A DNA stretch of 64,000 bases from Trileptium ribeirensis (lineage: Eukaryota > Nematoda > Enoplea > Enoplida > Thoracostomopsidae), in contig JASANE010021262.1 in the NCBI GenBank assembly GCA_030248225.1, positions 1 through 64,000 of the forward strand, written 5' to 3'. How positions within the stretch are numbered: the first letter of the stretch is position 1; the number at the start of each line of letters is the position of its first letter. The translations under genes were made by a program, and so were the position numbers. Below, piece after piece: positions 22,440 through 36,000 of the stretch. Under the pieces are notes generated by a model. It ran no database searches, was not told the origin of the DNA, and saw only the letters and a program-made list of their open reading frames with translations.

Positions 22440-25400
22440 TAAATTTTGATAAACATAAACACATTACATAGTAATAGATCTTATTTTCAACTTTTATGTT
22501 ACTGATACTTAAAAAAACTACATATTTGAATTTAAAATGCGTGTAAGTACTAAATATATCAACATTGTGCCCGTACAATTATCCTATGGCTGTGATCACT
22601 GTAATAAACAGGGCATATAAACTGAAATTTACTGTCCAGAAAATTCAAGGGCCAGCATTAGCTAATACATTCATTCATTAAAATATTTTTGTATCATTCA
22701 AATCAAATGTATTCTAACTCTCTATGCTACTTGTATGCAAACATTATAAAGGTAAATCTGGAGATCACATTGCCTTTTAACCATTAATGTTCAAATAAAA
22801 GGAAATACTTATCAATTCAAATAGGTAATGCCCCCCAGAAACTCGGATCATCTCAGGCTGCCTCTAAAGTTCATGTCGGGTGCGCCCTCTAAGGTTAGCG
22901 CATAAAGTCTTGTACCTCTAAGTCTACGCTTAGCTGTTGTCATAATTGAAGATCCAATTTTTGTTCTATAATACTCATGTCAAGTGCCCCACTGTTGTAG
23001 GAGAAAAGCGGTACGTAATCGAATTACTATGAGCATAAATTTAATTAAACAGTTTCAACAGTGCGAAGTAACTTCTACATTACATTTGGCACAAAAGTTA
23101 ACATTTTCAGGCAATCATTTTTAGAAACATCTACGCGCTCCATTCATTATAGTAAGATGAACATTCTAAATACTCAGACTAATCAGAAATCAGCATGAAA
23201 CAGTCTAAACTGGAAACCAACGTTCTTACCAAATAGCTTCTTGTAACAGGTTTCCTTTTGATAATTCAACAGGTGTCAAATTGTCAACTGCAGCATATCT
23301 AAATTATAATAAGTAGGCTATTATTATAGCTTGATTTGCTATATGTTGACTGGGATTTCCTTAGCTGTTTCGAGTCACGTATAATATATATTATGTATAT
23401 TTTATCTGCTGATGATATAGCCATGATATGTGAGTTTAATACTAAGCCTAAATCAAAGTCTGGGCCCGAGCCCTTACACTAAGCTGTTCTATTTCCTAAC
23501 CGTACAATGCACAACCGATAAAACCGACATGGGATTAAATGCATGGAAGTCAAAGCGTTTATTATAGATCTTATTTAGGTAAAAGTTGGATTATAAAATG
23601 AATTTGTGGTTGCACTGTACACGAATTTCATTTGTGTTCAATATATTTCTAGTTATTTCAATCCAACAGACTGAAGTATAAAATTCCAACGAGATAAAAA
23701 CAACATAACACATCAGACATACATAGCTTCGTTACCTTAGTATATACGCTATACCTGCATGCTTCATACTATTTGGTAGTTACAGTTACTTACCGACCGC
23801 TTGACCGGAAGGAATTTGCAATATCCAGCGACATCTGGTTAAGGCAACATCCCGTCGCTGTCATACCTCAATGATTAGAATAAAATTAAACCGATCTTCA
23901 GGTATATACATAATTAGCAAATACAGCAGATTGCTGGTGCTAATGCAATTTGAAAATCATAATCGTAGACCATCCCTGAAACAGATTAGAATGATGTTCT
24001 TCTATGACTAAAAAGGATGCAAATAGAAGTCTTTTGAAAATTCTGAATTCTCTAGTATACACCAGCTGTCGCTGCATATATACTCAATGAGAGCAAGTCA
24101 AATGGATAAACAACACATCTGGGTCACGATACCAAATTTAAACAAGATTATGTTGAGACCAGCCTAATAGCTCCCAAGTGCAGACTCCAATGCGCTGATG
24201 CTTAACCAAGCATATCATACAGAGAAAGTTCACAAAACCATTGAGAAATATGTTTTAGCTTGAAATGGAAACGAGTTCAAGTTTTCAGACGCGAGCCGAC
24301 AATTCGTAGACACGACTACAGGTTGTCAAGATACATACTTTATATGTCCGCCCAATACACCGGGAACGACAACAGCACAAGATGTTTTAAAATGTGTGAT
24401 CACGATCTAGCATATTCTGTGCTATACTAATATTAAATATATATACTTATATAGAACATGCATTACACGAGCATTCTTACTGATCACAGCTGGGTCCACC
24501 ACACCTTACGTTGTGATTGTACAAAATTACAAACTGCACGCACATAGCACTTGATACGTATTATGTGGGTCATAGCTCGACCCGAATTTGAAGTGACCTT
24601 AGTCTAATGTCCAGATCAGACTCGACTGGGGTCTCTAGTTTTAATCCTTCATACTCGAATTAATTTGTGTATTAGTATATATACCCATGTACTAGCGGAC
24701 ACTAAATTTCCTTCAATATTGAATTGAGCAACAGTTGAATGTTTTCCAAATTGTCTTTAAACGCAGCAATCGTACATAAAGGCATTAAACGCCAGTTCAG
24801 AATTTCATGCTAAAAAATGTAATTTCTATTAAAAAAGGATATAGTTACGAAAAAAAATTTTCTAAAATGTTCCGTTCTGACCGGAAGAAAACGGAGTTAA
24901 GGAATAAACGAGAAGCGTTTAAGGAACTCCGCTGGGTAATTCGATAGAGTATAAAGATGGAAACAGCATCGAGACCAATATAAGTATTAACGTAGTCGAC
25001 AAGTTCAAAGCTACCTAAAAATGATTATTTCTACACTAATCTCGGATTTCAATTTGACATAATTTATTTCTAAAAACAAATCGTGGTAAATATAGCATGT
25101 TAACATAAAGCAAAAAAAAGAAATAGCATACCCGCAGTCACTGTAGCTTTATGGCATAGACCCTCGATCATTTTAGACAGTTCTTATTTTCGGACAATAT
25201 ACGCAGGCCTATACAGATCTTTTCCTATGTAACTTTTAGGGGAATTGAAATGGAAGCTACGCCGTTCCGGCATACTAAGCTTAAGTAGGGTGGGGGTTTA
25301 CGAGTGAAATTGACGTACACAAACACTGCGCCAAGTAGGAGCTGTTACTAGATTCCGAAAAATGCATCACAATAAGCGTGGGCCCCGTTAGACCTTGTTG

Positions 25401-25790
25401 GCTGCTTCTGCTGCCTAAATACGTATTTTCATATTTACAAAGCGCAGTTCAGATGGTGTCGCTCACACTGTTTTACCATGATGGATACTGAAGTTTCTGC
25501 GATGCCCGTCACACGTTAAAGTATGTAAGGGTATGTTACTTTCTTCTTTATTTAATGTAAAAATAAGTAATCGCTCTAATTATATGATTATGCTCAAAGA
25601 TTAAAGCAACTACGTAAACGAATTTATTTAACACAAAAACAAACGTGTCAGATAACAATAACGTTGTCAACAATAGTGTTATAAATTATTTTGGAAAGCC
25701 AACACTTCGTAGTACATATAATCTGTAATCAGCATAAAACTCGAAGTTTTAGTAGGCGGAACAGGGTCCAGGTAACCCTCAAAGGCGGAA
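22440..25790. other. No gene seen
   Basis: AT-rich intergenic DNA with no open frame above about 60 codons. No repeat was recognised except a short fragment near 25225-25290 (CGCCGTTCCGGCATACTAAGC) that recalls the dispersed AAGCCTAAGC family. Confidence 0.5.
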
Positions 25791-25885
25791 ATAAAATGCA
25801 GGCAATGCCGTTCTCGATATACTATGCCTAAGCTAAGGTCCATATATGCGACATACACTAAGCCAAAACCTAACCTATGGCTGCC
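25790..25885. repeat. Dispersed AAGCCTAAGCTAAG-type repeat, copy 2
   Basis: AATGCAGGCAATGCCGTTCT, then CTAAGCTAAGGTCCATATATG and GACATACACTAAGCC closely match 52450-52540 (ATGCAGGCTAAGCCGTTCTC, CTAAGATCCATATATGAGAC). An apparent 95-codon minus-strand frame here (25966-25679) is made by the repeat. Confidence 0.6.
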
Positions 25886-26389
25886 GCCCCCGTTGTAAGC
25901 TGTTTTTTCTAACGTTATAACGTCACCGCACCTCACGGTTAACTGAGCCAGAATTTTTATAAACATTAACTTTGTTTTTTAGATCGAAATCAACCCATGT
26001 TTGAGTCGTTGTATGCAACGTCACTCGTCAGTATCCTTATTTATCGTACATTTATGTTGCGCTTTTAGAATGTAATGTAACAACCCTTTTTGTATAAAAA
26101 TTATATATGAGCACAACTCTTTGAAGTAGTCTATAAATGGCACAAAGCAAAATTTTATTTCTAAGCATCTAAGGCTATTTGTTACGATTTGTATTCTACG
26201 ACTTGACTTCATGTGAACCAAGCAACACTAACCCTTTCAGGATAGAACTAGTAATCAATATAAACATTTTCTTTTGGGACCGTAAGTATATATTGCACAA
26301 TACAAGCGTTTTACGGACACGTTAAAATATTTTTAAAAATACATTCACCGTTTTATTGGCATTCAGCGAAATATAATAAAAATTAATAG

Positions 26390-26540
26390 TTTACTAAGAG
26401 TAAGTACAATCGAAAATGGTAGCGATCGCAATGGATCGAAACTAAGCCAAAGCCCAGATCGATCGAAATATCGTTTAATCGAAATAGATTGAATTTTCGT
26501 TCGATTGTGTGCTTATTTCTGGTAAAGACCACAAAAACAC
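26390..26540. mobile_element. Diverged MITE of the ATCGAAATATCG family
   Basis: GATCGAAATATCGTTTAATC, GTTCGATTGTGTGCTTATTT and TCTGGTA at the right side, with GTACAATCGAAAATGG at the left, echo the element at 15736-15962. The termini are too eroded to set exact borders. Confidence 0.4.
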
Positions 26541-27164
26541 TCCTCCTATGAAAGATAAAATCAACAATGATACCTCATACTAGTCGTGGCGCCGGCAGCC
26601 GCCGGAATAGATTTGCCCCGGGTTTCGGTGGCGGCCCGTTTTGTCGACTCGGCAGCAAAATTTCACGGCCGGTCGCCTATCGAAAAGTTCGATCTCTGCC
26701 CAATTCTACTAAGTCTCAGGCTAAGCCTAAGTCGTTAACCCGTAAACCGATTAGGCTGATTTTACTACCATTCGGCTGAAGTCGTCAATGCGGTTCGAAT
26801 AGTACACAAAAGATAGATTTAATTTATTATTATCATGCAATTGCAAGTTTACATTTTTAAAAATAATCTGTAGTGTAATGGTATAGTGGTACACATGTTT
26901 TACAAACAGATAACACGGACTTGACGGTAGAAATGTGGTAATACTTGTGAGCTTGTATTTGCAAATATTCTTAGGCTATTGCATCAATCTAGACCAATTC
27001 ATACAGCAAAAAACTGGAACATAAAATTCAAAAATCGTTGAAAAGGATGCGCTCGAAGAGAGAGAGTAGATTTCACCGAGGGCGCTAGCGGAAAAATCGT
27101 GAAAATTCCTATTTGTATGGTTCTGTCTTTCATAACTCGTCATCGGGTGATAAACTTCGAATTT

Positions 27165-27385
27165 TTTTTATTCGATAGCAAAAACGATGAGAACGTGTCC
27201 TTTAGTTGTCGCGAACAGCTCCGACCCCATCTTCGGGGTCAAAATGGCCGGCTTTAAGGGTTCGGCCTTACAGGTACCAGTCGTACGCAGCCTATATCTC
27301 GCGACACAGGCTTCTCGTTGGAAAAACCGAGACCACCATTCAGAACCAACTCATCGAGATCTACAACTTTGCCGAGCACTACTTT
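27165..27385. repeat. Dispersed repeat, partner of 22.04-22.30 kb
   Basis: It starts TTTATTCGATAGCAAAAACG and carries TGTCCTTTAGTTGTCGCGA, CCGACCCCATCTTCGGGGTC, TATATCTCGCGACACAGGCT and TCATCGAGATCTACAACTTT, the reverse complement of the blocks near 22.1 kb. The higher GC here opens several long frames (27187-27526) that have no recognisable domain. Confidence 0.65.
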
Positions 27386-27499
27386 CGGTGGAACATCTTT
27401 CTGACTGCTAGGGGCCCGAATATGGCTCCTTTGCGTCGTCGTCGAAATATCCATTTTACAAATGTCAGCATGTTGTTGCGTGTTTTACCTTGCAACCAG

Positions 27500-27970
27500 T
27501 ATCTGTTAGGTTATCAATCACGGTGAATACGATGGTTTTGTTATTCAGAGTCCAACTTGATTATATTATAGTATTTCATAGAGTTTCATGGGTTTTTCGG
27601 ACGACGAACCCGATTTCCAAAATCAAGTTAGTTTACATTTGTTTGGTTTTTTGTTGCTTGCAAGGCATCATTACTGGTCTATATATAGGTTTTTCGGACG
27701 GTGAATACGATAGTTTGGTTACCTAGAATCCAGCATGAATATTTCATGCCTTTTCAGATGTTTTCAATGGGGTTCAGGTCAATGAACCCGATCGCCAGAA
27801 TATATGTAGTCTGTCTTCAGTATCTTGGATATATATTGCGCACAGGGCATGAAGAATGTTCTATGAATTGTTTTTCGCTACGCTGGATACGATGGTTTGG
27901 TTATCTAAAGAATAGCGCGAATACTTCATGTATTTTCAGTTGTTTTCGATGGATTTAGGTTCGACGAGAT
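27500..27970. repeat. Three degenerate tandem copies of a ~180-bp unit
   Basis: GGTGAATACGATGGTTTTGT (27520), GGTGAATACGATAGTTTGGT (27698) and CTGGATACGATGGTTTGGTT (27883) begin equivalent copies, each followed by a TTCATG-TTTTCAG/CGATGG segment and GACGAACCCGAT-like text. Old satellite. Confidence 0.6.
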
Positions 27971-28108
27971 TTTAGGGTTTTCAACGGTATCACAGTTATA
28001 GAAGTTATAGTATATATAACTTAACTGACCAACGACTCTGCGGCTAGAACTTCGCTAAGCCAGGTTAGGAGCGTTGCAACAATTGTTTGCGTACAGTTAG
28101 CGTTCCGG

Positions 28109-28921
28109 CAGAGATGTGCGCGGGCCCGGGCAGAGCTTGAGAAAATGACACGTAGTGAACGGATCGGGGATCGGTTTAAAAACGATGCCAATCAAAATAG
28201 GCAAAATTTTGTTGCTACCTAAGGCACCCCTAATGACCTGAAAAATATTTTACCAGCAATTTCGCCAAAAGGGATATATTCTGAATGTCGCGATCGCGCC
28301 GAGTCGATTGATAACGGTTTCAGCATAATCTGTTTTTTGATTGACATCGCCGGGCTGGAGACCAAAGGTAAACGACTCTAATAAAATCTGTAATATAAAG
28401 CAAAAATTACCTTAATTGCCCCCATTGATAAAAATAAAATTTACAACAATATTTTGATCGATGAATTCCGCTGACCGTATTTGTTTTGTGCGAAAACTTC
28501 GACCATTGGGCGGCGAGACTTTCGTCGGCTGAGAACTCACACCACACGTAATGCGTTATCAAAAAGTGTCTCATCAGTATAGATATTATTTGTAGTCTTT
28601 TCCCACCAAAAATGCTAACAGGTTTGTTAGTTAGTCGCCATTTTCTCGCTAGTATAAATACAGTACGTCTAATTTAAAAAATCATGAGTCTATTAACTTG
28701 TGCTAACAGCGAGTTGCTGTGACATGGCCTTGTTATATGTGTGTTTTCGACGTTTGATGTGTTTAGTTTTGCAGATCAAATCTGCTCACGCAAACGATGA
28801 GTTAAAAATCGACTCCGCGGGCTCGCGCGGGCTCCAAAATGGTTGCGGGCCCGGGCTCCGCGGACCCGGGCTTGACGCACGCGGGCACGGGCCCAAAAAT
28901 TCAGGCCCGCGCACACCTCTG
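28109..28921. mobile_element. 813-bp non-autonomous hAT-like transposon with perfect 8-bp target duplication
   Basis: The left terminus CAGAGATGTGCGCGGGCCCG and the right terminus, reading CAGAGGTGTGCGCGGGCCTG from the other strand, are inverted repeats. The 8 bp CGTTCCGG flank both sides exactly (28101-28108 and 28922-28929). A CAG start and an 8-bp duplication are diagnostic of the hAT superfamily. The ends are GC-rich and the interior AT-rich. No transposase (no BED finger or dimerisation domain) is visible, so it depends on an autonomous relative. The intact duplication suggests a fairly young insertion. It lies about 350 bp beyond the WDR12 stop codon. Confidence 0.85.
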
Positions 28922-29271
28922 CGTTCCGGTGAGGAACGCGACAATACAGTTTTATATTAAAGAATCTTGTTCACTTAGAACTGCTGACACTCTTTAGCTA
29001 CGAATTTATCTAGTGCAGAATAGACGAACACGTATGGGTTTCTATTTCGAGAACGAGCCGTGTCCATCTACGGTGGTTCGGTTATCATATTGGCTCGTCA
29101 AGAATGGACATAAATTATGTAAGATTACAACGAAATACGTCTAGACTACCCGCGCAAGCAACGTTGTAGTCTATTATACATTGTGTACAGTATGAACACT
29201 ACTATAATGTGGGAAATCAAATAAGTATTTCATAAGCCAACAGTAAAACACAGCCTACACCAGCATACTGC

Positions 29272-30057
29272 CTACACTTGAAAAACGTTTAACATACAAT
29301 CAACGGATCCACTTGCTAGCATTTTGCTAGTATCCCACGACAAACATAACACACGATCCGTATGCCCGGCCAAATCATATAGCGGTGCCGACGGGCTGCG
29401 TGTATCCCACATTTTAACCAAACCATCGTACGAAGCAGAAGCAAAGATATATTGTGACGTTGGTGACCATCGTACACTCGAAATCCACCCCGAATGAGAA
29501 CGAAATAATGTTTTTATTAAGCTACTCCCATCTGACGTCGAACCTGTACCGCCGTCACGCACCTGACCAGTCCTTGTATCCCACAAACGCGCGAATTGGT
29601 CGCACGATCCGGATACTAAAATATTTGGCGAGTGGGGACAGATATCAATAGACGTGAATGCCTTTGGGCCAGCCAACGTTGTTTTGGGCCCATTAAGTTC
29701 TAAGTCCCATCCCTTTAGTGTCGAGTCCCAAGATACCGTCCAAAGCTCCGATGGCTCTGCTGGATGCCAAACTAACCCAGTTATGGCTTCTCGGTGTCCG
29801 GAAAGCGTTACCAACGGCGCCACAGTTGGTGCTGATGCAGCTGCTGACGTTTCTTCTATCGCTCGATTCGGCTTGGCTTTCTTTCGCTTTGAAGGTTGGT
29901 TTGCTACGTTGTCTTTATCGTTACATCTATTTGTGTTCGCAATGTCGGTAGACCACAGTTTTAGCAATCCATCGAAGCCACCACTGGCCATTCGAAAAAT
30001 ATCGTCACGCGAACACACATCCACACATTCGACGCTTCGTTCATGACCACGACACGA
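29272..30057 (-). CDS. WDR12: WDR12 exon 4 (C-terminal WD40 repeats and stop)
   Basis: 786 bp, 261 codons plus stop, with acceptor ggtgtttcag. It starts SCRGHERSVECVDV (WD repeat 3, ending LLKLWS), then an acidic/basic linker with SKRKKAK and an Ala-rich stretch. Next are VTLSGHREAITGLVW...LKGWDL, the PKAFTSIDICP...ARLWDTRTGQ repeat, SHSGWISSVRWSP...VKMWDTRS, and the closing AGHTDRVLCLSWD...NVFQV followed by TAG. The last repeat ends right at the stop, as in orthologues, so the gene is complete at this side. Confidence 0.95.
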   Translation of the reverse strand, partial: SCRGHERSVECVDVCSRDDIFRMASGGFDGLLKLWSTDIANTNRCNDKDNVANQPSKRKKAKPNRAIEETSAAASAPTVAPLVTLSGHREAITGLVWHPAEPSELWTVSWDSTLKGWDLELNGPKTTLAGPKAFTSIDICPHSPNILVSGSCDQFARLWDTRTGQVRDGGTGSTSDGSSLIKTLFRSHSGWISSVRWSPTSQYIFASASYDGLVKMWDTRSPSAPLYDLAGHTDRVLCLSWDTSKMLASGSVDCMLNVFQV

Positions 30058-33000
30058 CTGAAACACCAATAACATCGAGTCGCAGCGAAGACGATCATTT
30101 TGCTAAATAACTGAAAACCTGTTAAATTAACTTTCACAAGTACTGAGTCTTGGGATGAAATTTGGTTTATTGTACCACACCTTCCGTACCTACTGCCAGA
30201 TGTGCACAAAATTATGAACACTTCACAAAGTACTTTAATTCCACAGTATGCAGTTCCCGAATATATAAAAAGTACAACAAAAGCACTAAAACCTACAAAT
30301 TTTAGCAACTATAAACTAATGTTCTAAGCAGACAGACTGGTCGGTAATTAGTTAAAAATATGATCCCAAATAAAAACAACTCAGGCTGCTCATACAAACT
30401 GGTGGAAGTCGAATCCTTGCGGATATAATGCATAAAAGAAGGCTAAATATATTGAAGTAATCCATAAACGCACACCACCGATAATCTTAACACAGACATT
30501 TCAGAATACAAATGAATAAACTAGCCTGTCATGGATTTATATCCTGGAGCACCATTGATGATGGAACAAACAGATACAAAAGCCTGGTCTCAGGGACAGA
30601 TTTTTACGATGTCGCATTTTATGACATATGAAATAGTATCTGAAACGAATCGAGCGAACTTCCTTCATAAAAAAACTTCTTGTTATCCGGCTATGGTCGG
30701 CAAAATGTCACAACACTAGAATGTTATGGCACAGCAAACTTTTTGTCAAAGATATAATTCAGTTTTAGTTAGCTGAAAAAATATCTGAGCAAATATATAA
30801 CACTACAGAGCAACGTTAAAAACATCAACTACTTATATATTCTGCCGATAATTTCAGCATCAAAATTGGCATTATGGCTCCACTACTGAAATATCGCACC
30901 ATACAGTTACGGATAGAAAGAAAAAACAAATTTTTTGCGAACAGCTGGAGAAAAATTCGCCAATAGCAACTGAACAGCTGTTAATTTTTCGCGAACCGTT
31001 CGCGAAGAATTCGTGACATATGTGCTTTTACGTCTGTCCGCAACTGTTACACATGGCTCTAACTTTAGCAGTAGACCACTGTTTGTCAGGGCATTCACTG
31101 TAAGATATAAACACAGGTTAGAAAAATAAATTTTTGAAACTTCTGTTTAAATTATTTCATGTTTGTTAGAGGTAAACGGTGTGCACACAGAGTTATTTTA
31201 CTGTGCAAAAACACAAAATATGAAATTTTTGGCACAAATAGAATCAAATTTTGTTTGTTTTTTAAATATCACCTACCAGACTAGAATGGGTATAGACGTT
31301 TTGGGATTTGCTGTATAAAATGATCGTAATGGTATTTAGATATCATTAATTCTATAATTTAAGAAAGCATCTGCCTTCGAAAAATCTCCCTTAGAATCCT
31401 AATCTTACAAAAAGCTGACAAGTAAAATTATATTTAAATCTGCTGCATATTAATAATACTAAGCGTCTCTATCGGCGAATTCCCAACTACCGTGAAAATT
31501 GAACTTTAGTGATAGTTGAAAAAAGCAAAAAGCAATAATGCAAAAACAATTATAGAATTTAACGCCTATATGTAATAATTTATCAGTATTATAACCACCA
31601 CAAGATATATTATAATTCAGGAAAGAATAGAAATAAGTAATACGGGACAACAAGCAAATTTGTGAAAGTGTCATTTATATTGTAAATTATTTTTGCACTT
31701 AGCGCCTAGGTCGGCGAATTTCCAACTATCGTAAAAATTGTTGAATTCTAATGATAATAACTCAACAATTGAGAAACAAAAAAGAATAACAGCAATCTAA
31801 ACCGGATACAGAATCTTCATGCCCAGCTATGTAATAAATTGCTATTATACTAGTGGCCACAAGATTATACTGCAGAAACGAGCATAAACTCGTTTGGTCC
31901 ATCGACGTCGCTATCTTCAGATTGAGCCAAAAAACCGCATTTTTGGGCGCCCAGACACAGGATTAGACCAATTTTAAGGTTATAAGAAGGTAGCTAGGTA
32001 TTGGAAATATATAGCCCTCACAAAGTTACTAGAGTGCGCAATTTGATCAAGTTTGCTTTTTAATTGACCTAAGTCGTACTCTGGGCGAGCCAGATACGAA
32101 AAATCTAATTGTTTGGTCCCCAGAAACACGATTAGACCAATTTTAGTAGTTGGTCCGTAGGTAGTCAAAAATGGTGCTCACAAAGTTATTAGTATCTAAA
32201 ATTTGATTAAGTTTGCTTCTTAACGGACCTAAATCGCCCGTCGGAGAGCCAGATCACATAAATCACAACCACCTATGTAGCTAGAAATGTTGGTTCTTTT
32301 CGGACAAATACGAAAAACTTCTCGTATCGGATTTTTGATTTTTTTCCTGGTTCGCGAGATATATTCACTCAATATCCGTAAATCATGAAAAATGAGCAAA
32401 CTCGGTCCAAAGTGCCAAAAAGCGTAAAGCCATGTTAATAATTTGCCATTTTTAATGTTATACTAAATTATTTTAATTTAATGCATTGTACCCATACAGC
32501 CAAATAAATATTTTATTTTGTTGGCAAGATTTTGGTTTAAGCAAAAAGATCAAAAACAAAAAAATTGCACCTCCAAAAAATTCAAACAAATCCAAAAAGT
32601 CCAAACTTCTTTGTCGAAAATGGACAAAATTTGACCGCTTTTTTGGCCATAACTCAGCTCAAGCTCGGAATATCGAAAAATGATCAAGTGCCGCACCGAC
32701 ACTGGCTCAAAACGCGTCGGCTAGTACCTAAGTTAACACGATGAGACAATATAGTTGACAAGATAGTGCTTGAAGAAAAAAAAAGAAAAAAGCAAAATCT
32801 AATGACTAATCTCTAAAATGGATTTCCACTCCGTCCCACGAGTACTATCGATATTAAAATTACCCATGTAAACTTGCTGGGTAACTAGTTCCAAAAACCT
32901 ATTACAAAACCTTCTTGATAGCAACTGGAACTATATATAGTGTATACTCGGGAAGCCTGGTCGAACCAGAAGTTCGTGGTTTCTCTGAGAAGCCACAAAA

Positions 33001-36000
33001 AGTCCTACAAGTTAACTATTTTGCGGCTAAATAGCATATCGGGTTATGCTTCTGTACTATAAAGCTGAGTAATTACTACAAAAATTGCGCGAATTTTTGC
33101 GAAAAAATTTTTTCTCGAATTTTAGTGTAGTAATGTCCCAACGGTAGTTGAGAACAACCACCGATCAAGGAAAAGACAACCCAAGTTGCCCACCTTCGCC
33201 TTCAGCAATGAGCAATGTATTCAATGAGAGAATCGGCACCCAAAGTAGAAGTTTCCACCATTACAAACAGCTAACAATATTATTGCATTGATAGTGAGTG
33301 ATTCAATCGTGATGACAGAAGTAATTATTGCAGATAGACGCACGTACAAACACATAATAAATGTGTGTAATCGCTGTTTCATCATGTGTTTGTAGTATTA
33401 AACCTCAATTTCTCGCGATCTGTTCGCGCATTTTTTCGGGATCGATTAGTGAAAAAATTGCTTTTATTTCTGACCGATACTGCAGCAGCAACATCGATAA
33501 ATTTAATCTCAAGGTACGTCCAGCCGTTAAAATTTTCAACTTAAATTGGAGCTGGAATTTTGCAATTCGTCAACAAAAAATTGGAAAATCGCAGTGCTCC
33601 GGGATCTCAATACACATTTTTGCAATTAACATGTTAAATTTTGTTCTAAAAATTTGAATATACATGTTCGAGTTCTTCACAATAATGGCAAGAGCTTTTA
33701 AATTTTGTTCGAATGCTGAGTAAAACTTTAAGACAATTTTTAAATGTGAACGTGTGAATGTACCTTCAGTGTTAACAACCTATACATTACTATTTAACAA
33801 TACCTGTAAACAAATAATTTCACGTTCGCGAGTGTCGTATCGCCAGATATTAATTGTTTGATCTGCCGAACCTGATGCAAAAACAAGTGTTTTGTCGGTT
33901 TTCCTGCCGCTGCGAATCCATTTCAATGTTTTTACAGCACCAGTGTGAGCTGGAATTTTATTCAGTAAGTCACCCTGAAAAAATTTACAACAAAATACCG
34001 TCCCTGCCAGAAATAACTGTCAGGTCTTGAACACACAAACTCCGAGCGAACATCGAACAATTTCCAACCACAAAAAAATTGTATAACACATTTTGAACGT
34101 TTACCAGATACGATCGACCGTTCGAACAGATATCGAATATATCGGAACGTGTCAAATAAGACCTTCGAACACGGTTCAAACGAAATAATATTGTTTTCGA
34201 GCGAACATCGACGTTGCGAACGAACATTAATCATTTCAGACAGGGGCTGTACATATACAGAATAAGCGTCAACTTTAAGCATTTAGTAACACAAATCGTA
34301 AAACACGGAAAACTTTTAGCTTTCATCCACATAAATAAATATAGCATTTTCTTCTTCCTCATAAGAAAGCAATGAGCTGCAAAGTGCTAGGTCTCGATAA
34401 CTAGTTAAAAAACGACCAGCAAGGTGTCGGCGCAACATAGTCGGCTTTACGTATTAGTTTCATTTTATCCTACCCATTCTTAATCTACTGCCGGACTTCC
34501 AAGAGGTACTTAGGTTATGCTAAGTTGGCCCACCGTCTGGAAGTGTTCCAAAACAGTTGTCTTCGGCGAATCCTCGGAATACGACTTATCGACAGGGTTC
34601 CCATCAACACACTACACCGGCTAGCCAACAACCAGTTATCAATTGAGTCAGAAATCCGTACGTCGACCTTTTTTCACGTCGCTCGTATCATCTGTGTTGA
34701 CCTCTTTTCCACCTCCTCGTATCCATCATCGAGAACCGCGCAACCCCCTTTTTCTATCCCCCTTTTGTGGCACAAACGACAAGGTGGTCAAATCAAAACT
34801 TGGACAAAAACAATCAACGACGATCTGTCCCGAGTACATCCACGTTATTGTGTGCAATCCGCGATCGAAGATGCTCATCATCGTCCGATGTGGCGTGGTC
34901 TGATTCGCGATGTCATGATGGCGCCGAAAGCGACGGGACGGTCGATTCCATTCCAACGCTGAGCCGGCATAAGTCAAGTAAGTCACTTAGGTTAGCTAAC
35001 CTTCGTGAATATACTTTTCCATTTATTATAATTGGTTACATTGTACACCCATAAAATTACCGACATTCTGCGCCGATAAACTTACCCAAATAAGATTGAC
35101 GTCGTCAATATGGTTGGTTTATGTGATAGGTCACAGAAAACATGTATTCAGGAAAATGAACTTACCCTCTGTAGTTGTTCAATGATAAACATGCATGTAC
35201 GTTCTGTTACGATAAACATGTTAAACTAAATGATAAACATGCATGTACGTTCTGTTACGTCCCAGGCAAAGAACGCCTCACCGGAAAATCATGCTTCGAG
35301 TGATATCATATTTACTACATTGAGGTGCCATGGGTGCCCATATGGGGTCGGAAGTTACCCCAAAGAGTCGGATCCACCTAAGCTATATTTGCAGCTCTGG
35401 CAATGACTGGGCACATTTAATGTCGCAAAAGAATGACTCTTCTTCTCGGCTACTCTTTACAAAACATAATATTAAATCCCTGTCAGATAATAACCTCAAA
35501 TTTATTTAAATTATCTCTGAATTTCAAGTGGTTTCGGTTTAATTTCGTTGAAGCTTTCGCAATGCAACTACCTCCAGAAACACACGTATAAGCTTAGTAA
35601 TTATTACGCACACAACTCGTCACGCGAGACAATAAATAAAGAATCAAATTCAAAACCTGGATCAAAACGTATGTATGATTATGAACATATATGGCTTCAC
35701 TTATTAGACTAGTCGGTAGTGGAACTACATTTGTGAGCGGAGCTTGGGCTGTGGCATTACGAATGTACTCAATTTTATGTTCTTCAAATAACTACATTGC
35801 ATATGGCATAGGGCTTTATCATTGGTAAAATGTTATATTTGAATTCTTCGACCCAAAAACCCTATAATGGTTTGATCGAAACGATTCTATTTCAATAAAT
35901 AACACAAATATTGCAAAATTCTCTATTTTAGTTGCATAAGCTTAACTAATTAGCTAATTACTAATTAACCACTCAAAATTTTTTAATCCCAAATATCAGG

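Noticed and set aside
26870..26950. tRNA gene (TAGTGTAATGGTATAGTGG resembles a D arm)
   Set aside because: No B box or matching acceptor stem follows.
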